Source: Amycolatopsis jejuensis
GTDB lineage: Bacteria > Actinomycetota > Actinomycetes > Mycobacteriales > Pseudonocardiaceae
Assembly: GCF_000717335.1 (NCBI RefSeq)
Contig: NZ_JNYZ01000010.1
Span: 261,778 to 325,777 of the forward strand
Direction of reading: 5' to 3'
Length of the DNA: 64,000 nt
Numbering within the stretch: the first letter of the stretch is position 1; every line of letters starts with the position of its first letter. Shown one piece after another: positions 58,534 to 64,000 of this stretch. A model generated the notes under the pieces. The model had not been told where the DNA came from and did not search any database. It saw nothing but the letters and a program-made list of their open reading frames with translations. The translations under genes and the position numbers were made by a program.

Positions 58534-61506
58534 CTAGTTGTCGTAGAAGAGTTCTTCGACCACGGCGTGGGCGTGCCTCGTCACACGGCGGTAGGCGTCG
58601 AGGAACTCGCCCGGGTCGTCGTCCACGGAGTAGCCGAACACGCGCGCCACCGCGGCGAGGTCACGGCCCGAACCGGGTACCTCGTCGGCTGCCTTGCCGC
58701 GCACCAGCATCGTCGCGTTGCGCACGCGCGTGGCCAGCAACCACGCCTCGCGCAGCGACTCCACCGAGTCCTCCGGTGCGAGACCGGCTTCGGCGAGCGC
58801 GGTGAGGGCGTCGAGGGTCGACGTGGTGCGCAGGCCAGGCACTTCGTGCGCGTGCTGGAGCTGCAGGAGCTGCACGGTCCACTCGACGTCGGCGAGCCCG
58901 CCGCGGCCGAGCTTCGTGTGCCGCGTCGGGTCGGCGCCGCGCGGAAGGCGCTCGGTCTCCACGCGCGCCTTGATGCGCCGGATTTCGCGTGCGTCCGTGG
59001 GGTCGAGGCCGCCTTCGGGGTAGCGGAGCGGGTCGATCAGCTCGATGAACCGGCGGCCGAGCTCCTCGTCCCCGGCCACGAACCGCGCCCGCAGCAGCGC
59101 CTGTGACTCCCACACCTCGCCCCAGCGCTGGTAGTACGCGCGGTACGACTCCAGCGTGCGCACGAGCGGTCCGCTGCGGCCCTCCGGACGCAGGTCGGCG
59201 TCCACGACCAGGGCCGGGTCCGTGCTCGGCGCGCCAAGGATCTTCCGTACCGTCTCGGCGACCGACGACGCGAACCGCACCGCGTCGGCGTCCGGCACCC
59301 CGTCGGCCGGTTCGCAGACGAACAGCACGTCGGCGTCGGAACCGTAGCCGAGTTCCGCGCCGCCGAGCCGCCCCATCCCGATCACCGCGATGGTCGCCGG
59401 AGTGCGCCCCAGCTCGGCCTGCCGCTGCCGGTACGCGGCCGACAACGCGCCCTGCAACACCGCCACCCACACGCTCGAAAGCGCCGCGCAGACCGCCGGA
59501 ACATCCAGCAAGCCCAGCAAATCCGCGCACGCAACCCGCAGCAGCTCATGCCGCCGCAACGACCGCGCAGCCGTCACCGCAGCGCTCAACCCGGGTTGCC
59601 GACGTACGGCCGCGCGCAGCGACGTCGCCACGTCAGCCGGGGTACGCCCGGTCAATCGGGCCGGATCGCCCAGCAGCTGCAGCACTTCCGGCGCGCGGAC
59701 CAGCAGGTCCGGCACCAGATGCGACGTCCCGAGCAGGAACGCGAGCCGCTCCACGACCGTGCCCTCGTCGCGCAGCACCCGCAGGTACCACGGCGTTTCC
59801 TCAAGTGCTTCGGACACCTTGCGATACGAAAGCAAGCCGCCATCCGGGTCGGGCGTATCGGCGAGGAAGTCGAGGAGTACCGGAAGCAGCGCCTGCTGGA
59901 TCGCCGCGCGCCGGGAAACTCCCGCGGTGAGTGCTTTGATGTGCTGCAACGCGCCTTCCGGCGCCGCGTACCCGAGCGCGGCGAGCCGGCTGGCGGCCTG
60001 TTTCGTGGTGAGCCGCAAGGCTTCTGTCGGCACGTTCGCGACCGACTGCAGCAGCGGCCGGTAGAACACCTTCTCGTGCAGCCGCCGGATCCCCTGCGCG
60101 TGGCGGCGGAACTCGGCGAGCAGCGCCTCGCCCTGGCTCCGGCCGCGGCCCGGCCGGATTCCGCAGGCGCGCGCGAGAACCCGCAGCTCAGTCGTGTCCG
60201 TGGCCTCGGGGAACAGGTGCGTCCGACGCAGCCGCCGCAGCTGCAGCCGGTGCTCGACGGTACGCAGGAACTCATACGACGAACTCATCTCGGCAGCGTC
60301 AGCGCGGCCGACGTACCCGCCTTCGCCGAGCGCCGCCAAAGCGTCCAAAGTGGACGGTGAGTGCAGCACCGGGTCCACCCGTCCGTGCACGAGCTGCAGC
60401 AGCTGCACGGCGAACTCGACGTCCCGCAGCCCGCCCCGGCCCAGCTTCAGCTCGCGTTCGAGGTGTTCCGACGCGACGTGGTCCTCCACCCGGCGGCGCA
60501 TCTGCTGCACCTCGGTGACGAAGTTCTCGCGATCCGCGGCCGACCACACCATCGGCGCGACCATCTCCGCGTACTGCCTGCCCAGCTCGACATCACCGGC
60601 CACCGGCCGCGCCTTCAGCAGAGCCTGGAATTCCCAGGTCTTCGCCCATTTCCGGTAGTACGCGGTGTGGCCCTCGAGCGTGCGCACCAGCGCGCCGCTC
60701 TTGCCCTCGGGCCGCAACGCCGCGTCGACCTCGAAGCATGCGTTGCCGACCACCCGCATCATCGCGGCAGCCAGCCGGGTCGCGACGCCGAGGTCACCAG
60801 CGCCGACGAAGATGACGTCGACGTCGCTCACGTAGTTCAGTTCGCGACCACCGGTCTTGCCCATCGCGATCACCGCGAGCGCACCCTCGGCCGACGCGCC
60901 GACCTCCTGCTCAGCCACCTTCAGCCCGGCGGTCAACGCGGCTTCGGCAAGCTCGGTCAGCTCACTCGCGACCTCCCGGAACTGCGGATGCTCGAGCCCG
61001 GGCTCCACGAGATGCCCGAGATCCGCGGCGGCGACGCCGAGCAGCAGCCCGCGGTACCCGGCGCGTAACGCCTGTTCGGCTGCCGGTCCGGTCGCGTAGC
61101 CGTCGTCCTGCCGGACGCGCTCGATCAGCCGGTCGGCGAATTTCGCTGGCTCGGTGCAGCGGTTGTCGGCGAGGCAATGCCACTCGTCCGGGTGGGCGGC
61201 CAGGAAATCGGCCAACGCGGTGGACGTGCCGAGGACCCCGAGCAAGCGCCCGCGGAACGTACGGTTCTGGCGGAGGGTGCGGTCGAGCTCGGGCCAGCCG
61301 GATTCGTCGGCCTCGCGGATGCGGTCGAGTCCGGCAAGAGCCAGGTCGGGGTCGGCCGCGCGGGACAGCGCGGTGAGGACATCTGCGGCACCCTCGGTGG
61401 GTCCGTCGACGCTCCACCAGCCTGCTGCGCGCAGCTGAGTCTCGGCCCGGGGGTCGGTGAAGCCGTACCTGGCCGCCGAAGCTGTCGTGCGAGCGCGTTC
61501 TGCCAT
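58534..61506 (-). CDS. glnE: Bifunctional glutamine synthetase adenylyltransferase / adenylyl-removing enzyme
   Basis: 990 residues. Two nucleotidyltransferase domains are visible: GGRELNYVSDVDVIFVG (N-terminal, adenylyl-removing) and GGAELGYGSDADVLFV (C-terminal, adenylylating). Each is followed by a helical GlnD-type domain (KLGRGGLRDVEFAVQLLQL and KLGRGGLADVEWTVQLLQL). It adds or removes AMP at the conserved Tyr of type I glutamine synthetase to tune nitrogen assimilation, in actinobacteria under control of GlnK/GlnD-like signals. Its target glnA is in this window at 14981. In mycobacteria the two genes are neighbours, so the 42 kb between them here is unusual. Confidence 0.97.
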   Translation of the reverse strand: MAERARTTASAARYGFTDPRAETQLRAAGWWSVDGPTEGAADVLTALSRAADPDLALAGLDRIREADESGWPELDRTLRQNRTFRGRLLGVLGTSTALADFLAAHPDEWHCLADNRCTEPAKFADRLIERVRQDDGYATGPAAEQALRAGYRGLLLGVAAADLGHLVEPGLEHPQFREVASELTELAEAALTAGLKVAEQEVGASAEGALAVIAMGKTGGRELNYVSDVDVIFVGAGDLGVATRLAAAMMRVVGNACFEVDAALRPEGKSGALVRTLEGHTAYYRKWAKTWEFQALLKARPVAGDVELGRQYAEMVAPMVWSAADRENFVTEVQQMRRRVEDHVASEHLERELKLGRGGLRDVEFAVQLLQLVHGRVDPVLHSPSTLDALAALGEGGYVGRADAAEMSSSYEFLRTVEHRLQLRRLRRTHLFPEATDTTELRVLARACGIRPGRGRSQGEALLAEFRRHAQGIRRLHEKVFYRPLLQSVANVPTEALRLTTKQAASRLAALGYAAPEGALQHIKALTAGVSRRAAIQQALLPVLLDFLADTPDPDGGLLSYRKVSEALEETPWYLRVLRDEGTVVERLAFLLGTSHLVPDLLVRAPEVLQLLGDPARLTGRTPADVATSLRAAVRRQPGLSAAVTAARSLRRHELLRVACADLLGLLDVPAVCAALSSVWVAVLQGALSAAYRQRQAELGRTPATIAVIGMGRLGGAELGYGSDADVLFVCEPADGVPDADAVRFASSVAETVRKILGAPSTDPALVVDADLRPEGRSGPLVRTLESYRAYYQRWGEVWESQALLRARFVAGDEELGRRFIELIDPLRYPEGGLDPTDAREIRRIKARVETERLPRGADPTRHTKLGRGGLADVEWTVQLLQLQHAHEVPGLRTTSTLDALTALAEAGLAPEDSVESLREAWLLATRVRNATMLVRGKAADEVPGSGRDLAAVARVFGYSVDDDPGEFLDAYRRVTRHAHAVVEELFYDN

Positions 61507-61536
61507 CGCTCACACCGTAGCCCGGGGCGAGCCGGT

Positions 61537-62667
61537 TCAGGCAGCCAGGCGGTCGGGTTCCGTACCGGCCGGCGAGGGCTCCGGAACCCGGAAGCTGTGC
61601 GCGGTGACGGGTTTGCGGCGTGACAGCAGGTAAATCCCGGCGGCGAAGAGGATGCCGAGCACCCCGACCGCGATCGTCCCGGCAGCGCCGAGGGAAGCGA
61701 GCTTGCCCGCGGCCGCGCCGACAACGCCTGCCGCAGGCAACGTGAACAGCCACGCGAGCACCATCCGCCCGGCCATCCGCCACCGCACCGGCGCCTCGCG
61801 ACGGCCGACGCCGGACCCGACGATGCCACCGGAGCACACGTGCGTGGTGGAGAGCGGGAACCCGAGGTGGGAGGACAGCAGGATCACCGCGGCACTGCTG
61901 GTCTGCGCGGAAAAGCCCTGTGGACCTTCGATGTCGGTGAGGCCTTTGCCCAGGGTGTGGGTGATCCGCCAGCCACCGAGGTACGTGCCGAGCGCGAGCG
62001 CGGACGCGGCACTGATGATCACCCACACCGGTGGTCCGGCGCCGGCGGGCAGGTTGCCCGCGGCGACCAGGGTGAGGGTGATCACGCCCATGGTCTTCTG
62101 TGCGTCGTTGGTGCCGTGGGCGAGCGAGACGAGCGAGGCGGACACGATTTGCCCGATCCGGAACCCACGCCCGCCGCTTCGACGGACGAAGAACTTGTAG
62201 ACGAGGTACGTGACCACGGCGGCAGCGACCCCGGCGATGACCGGCGAGGCGGCGGCCGGGACGAGCACTTTGTCCACGATTTTGCCGAAGTGCACGGAAT
62301 CCGTGCCTGCCGAAACCCAGGTCGCGCCGATCAACCCGCCGAAGAGGGCGTGCGAGGAACTGGAGGGCAGGCCGACGTACCAGGTGAAGAGGTTCCAGAC
62401 GATCGCGCCGATGAGCCCGCCGAACACGATGGCGGGCCCGATCCTGGTCTCGTCGACGAGGCCGCTGGAAATCGTTTTCGCAACCTCGACCGACAGGAAC
62501 GCGCCCGCCAGGTTGAGGACCGCGGAGATGGCCACGGCGACGCGGGGCCGGAGTGCTCCGGTGGCGATCGACGTCGCCATCGCGTTTGCCGTGTCGTGGA
62601 AGCCGTTGGTGAAGTCGAATACGAGTGCCGTGCAGATCACGACAGCGACGAGCAGCGAGGGGTCCAC
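61537..62667 (-). CDS. Low-affinity inorganic phosphate transporter (Pit family)
   Basis: 376 residues from a GTG at 62667. Ten or so transmembrane helices. The duplicated PiT signature is visible as FDFTNGFHDTANAMATSIATG near the N-terminus and LAHGTNDAQKTMGVITLTL in the second half, the two inverted halves of the transporter. A hydrophilic loop separates the halves (KFFVRRSGGRGFRIG). It carries metal-phosphate or phosphate with H+. It stands alone between glnE and a GATase gene; 94 bp upstream hold its promoter, with several GTTAA/TTAAC words. Confidence 0.92.
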   Translation of the reverse strand: MDPSLLVAVVICTALVFDFTNGFHDTANAMATSIATGALRPRVAVAISAVLNLAGAFLSVEVAKTISSGLVDETRIGPAIVFGGLIGAIVWNLFTWYVGLPSSSSHALFGGLIGATWVSAGTDSVHFGKIVDKVLVPAAASPVIAGVAAAVVTYLVYKFFVRRSGGRGFRIGQIVSASLVSLAHGTNDAQKTMGVITLTLVAAGNLPAGAGPPVWVIISAASALALGTYLGGWRITHTLGKGLTDIEGPQGFSAQTSSAAVILLSSHLGFPLSTTHVCSGGIVGSGVGRREAPVRWRMAGRMVLAWLFTLPAAGVVGAAAGKLASLGAAGTIAVGVLGILFAAGIYLLSRRKPVTAHSFRVPEPSPAGTEPDRLAA

Positions 62668-62761
62668 CCCGACCTCCGAACCCTACGGAAACACCCCTCG
62701 CAAGGTACCTGACCGATCGGGTGACGTGTTAACGCGCCGTAAGTGATTCCGACGGCATCTG

Positions 62762-63511
62762 TTAAGCAAGTGGCAACCGGCGTTGACTCTCTGCCGCCGG
62801 CTCGAGCTCCCCGGCCGCCAACCGGACGAACCGCTGTGCAAAGGGACGCCACGTCTCGGCGATGTCCGCGTGCGCTGCGATCAGCGCCTCCGGCTCCAGC
62901 GCGCCCGGACGGGTGAGTTCTGCCATTTCGGGTTCGGCTTCCGCCCAGGCCCGCACGACGTCCGGAGTGGTCTCGATGTGGAACTGGACACCGTAGACAC
63001 AACGGTTCATCCGGAACGCCTGATGCAGGTACCGCGGCGAGGACGCGAGCAGGTCGGCGTTGGGCGGCAGGAAGGTGATGACGTCGCGGTGGAACTGCAG
63101 AACGTCCGGGATGAACGGCATCTCGGCGAAGAGCGGATCGGACCAGGCGGCGTCCTTCTTCGACACAAGCCCCGGCCCGACCTCAGGCCCGTCCTCGCCT
63201 TCCGCGATCTGCCCCCCGGTCGCGACGGCGAGCAGCTGAGCGCCGAGACAGATCCCCAACGTGGGCAAGGCTTTCCCGGCTGCGGTGGCAAGGAGCTTGC
63301 GGACGTCGCGCAGCCACGGATGGGCCGTGTCGTCGAGCGCACCCATCCCGCCGCCGAGGCAGATGAGCCCGTGGTACCCGTCGAGACCGGACGGCAGCTC
63401 CTGCTCCGGCGGCAGCCGCACGTCAAGCTCGGCCCCGGCCTCGGCAAGCCACTCCCCCAACGGCCCGGCGGGGTCGGTGACGTCGGGTTGGATGATCAGT
63501 AGGCGGGTCAC
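62762..63511 (-). CDS. Class I glutamine amidotransferase-like protein
   Basis: 249 residues. GATase class I fold with nucleophile elbow TLGICLGAQLLAVATGG (Cys), and the catalytic His/Glu in VYGVQFHIETTPDVV. It opens RLLIIQPDVTDPAGPLGEWL, like GuaA-related free-standing amidotransferases in actinobacteria. The partner synthetase is not encoded nearby, so it may hydrolyse a gamma-glutamyl compound or act with an unlinked partner. It is the last protein gene before the rRNA operon. Confidence 0.88.
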   Translation of the reverse strand: MTRLLIIQPDVTDPAGPLGEWLAEAGAELDVRLPPEQELPSGLDGYHGLICLGGGMGALDDTAHPWLRDVRKLLATAAGKALPTLGICLGAQLLAVATGGQIAEGEDGPEVGPGLVSKKDAAWSDPLFAEMPFIPDVLQFHRDVITFLPPNADLLASSPRYLHQAFRMNRCVYGVQFHIETTPDVVRAWAEAEPEMAELTRPGALEPEALIAAHADIAETWRPFAQRFVRLAAGELEPAAESQRRLPLA

Positions 63512-63900
63512 GGTCCCAGGGTACGACCGGGGTACGACGATCTTCGGGGCGGCTGCTGGGTTGCTTCCCTGGGCTGCTGCGGGTTGCCGCTTCCCTGGGG
63601 TTGCAGGGTTGCCGGGGGCGCCCCGCGGGCTGGGTGGTCAGGTGGCTGGGTTGCCGTTTCCTTGGGTAGCCGCGGGTGCCGATTCCCCTGGGTTGCCAGG
63701 GTGCTGGGGTTTGCCGGGGTCTTGGGTTGCCGGGTTGTGCGATTGTCGGGTGGAGGTTGCGGCAGGGTTGCTGGACCGGAGCGGGGCTCGGAAGAGCTGT
63801 TGCCGGGTGCTGGACCAAGGCCCGGGCCCGACCGCGGATGGCGGGCAGGCGAAAGGGGCCAGCCCCTGCTCGGACTGGCCCACTGTTCTGGCCGCAGACA
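63512..63900. repeat. Non-coding G-rich low-complexity region before the rRNA terminator
   Basis: No gene. From about 63545 to 63770 the plus strand is built of GGGTTGCCGGGG, GGGTTGCAGGG and CCTGGGTTGCC words with many G-runs of 3-5, so the strand could form G-quadruplexes. The rest, to 63900, is ordinary GC-rich sequence. Open frames across it are compositional. Confidence 0.65.
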
Positions 63901-63960
63901 CAAAAAGGCTGGGCCCCGGGAGCACCCCCGTGTGTGGGGGTTCTCGACCGGGGCCCAGCC
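63901..63960 (-). terminator. rRNA operon terminator
   Basis: On the minus strand GGCTGGGCCCCGG (63960-63948) pairs exactly with 63919-63907, with an inner CCCCC/GGGGG stem at the tip, followed by TTTTTG (63906-63901). It starts 10 nt after the 5S 3' end. Confidence 0.95.
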
Positions 63961-63970
63961 CTGATGTTGA

Positions 63971-64000
63971 GTTCGGCGGTGTCCTACTCTCCCACAACCC
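63971..64000 (-). rRNA. rrf: 5S ribosomal RNA, 3' end only
   Basis: Reading the minus strand, GGGTTGTGGGAGAGTAGGAC then ACCGCCGAAC is the conserved 3' end of bacterial 5S rRNA. Only about 30 nt are in the window; the rest of the operon lies to the right on the same strand, transcribed towards the window. Confidence 0.93.

Noticed and set aside
63512..64000. tRNA gene next to the 5S rRNA
   Set aside because: No cloverleaf or CCA-type end is visible between the GATase gene and the rRNA terminator.

Overview
The window is high-GC DNA from an actinobacterium. WhiB7, a GlnR-type operator at glnA, UvrD2, a glutamine synthetase adenylyltransferase and abundant GTG starts all fit the order Pseudonocardiales. 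The gene order matches two mycobacterial neighbourhoods: Rv3195 to Rv3198c (DUF2342 protease, ThiF-like protein, ABC1 kinase, whiB7, uvrD2) and Rv2219 to Rv2221c (DUF4191, RDD, glnA1, glnE). An Amycolatopsis-like genome is the best guess, but this is inference from recall and no search was run.

Layout. 1-16460 is a largely core block: DUF2342 protease (partial), a DHFR-like reductase, a frameshifted AraC regulator, a YgjP-type peptidase, a ThiF/TOMM-like protein, an ABC1 kinase, an AbiEi-like orphan, a methyltransferase operon, whiB7 with a long regulated leader, uvrD2, DUF4191, RDD and glnA. 16.7-22.1 kb holds accessory genes: SDR with IclR, AraC with a Tat-exported intradiol dioxygenase, and two paralogous lipoproteins. 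22.2-48.6 kb is a complete contractile injection system (CIS) locus, all on the minus strand. 48.8-53.1 kb is an aromatic-compound catabolic operon with its FCD regulator. 53.7-58.1 kb is a YagTSR-type molybdenum hydroxylase operon facing a TetR regulator. 58.1-63.5 kb returns to core genes (thioesterase, glnE, Pit phosphate transporter, GATase). The right edge is the terminator and 3' end of a 5S rRNA gene, so an rRNA operon lies just outside on the minus strand.

The CIS locus is the centrepiece. It encodes one sheath, one inner tube, a tube/baseplate adaptor, LysM protein, split hub and spike, PAAR-like tip, gp25, two gp6/J-like wedge proteins, a tail protein I-like protein, a DUF4255 cap protein and an AAA+ ATPase. 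Around them are small proteins of unknown role, a DUF6519 protein with C-terminal membrane segments, a DUF1906 (Rv2525c-like) protein, a DUF4157 (eCIS-core) candidate cargo protein, a BTAD/SARP-type regulator and a large LuxR regulator. It has no capsid, portal, terminase or integrase genes, so it is not a prophage, and no T6SS membrane-complex genes. Nine consecutive gene pairs overlap by exactly four bases.

The strongest new observation is a repeated 34-bp promoter architecture inside the CIS locus. CGGTGACG-type octads are repeated with an 11-bp period, followed after 9 bp by a CACNCT-like -10 element. It occurs four times, at 45789, 43529, 43289 and 36602 on the minus strand, in front of the DUF4157 gene, a 71-aa small gene, the sheath operon and the tube-adaptor/baseplate operon. 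This is the geometry expected for a BTAD/SARP activator, and such a regulator is encoded in the locus. The second regulatory highlight is the whiB7 leader: an AT-rich element abutting a -35, an 81-aa upstream ORF and a near-perfect intrinsic terminator before whiB7. The roughly 42 kb separating glnA from its modifying enzyme glnE, adjacent or nearly so in mycobacteria, contains the CIS and both catabolic operons.
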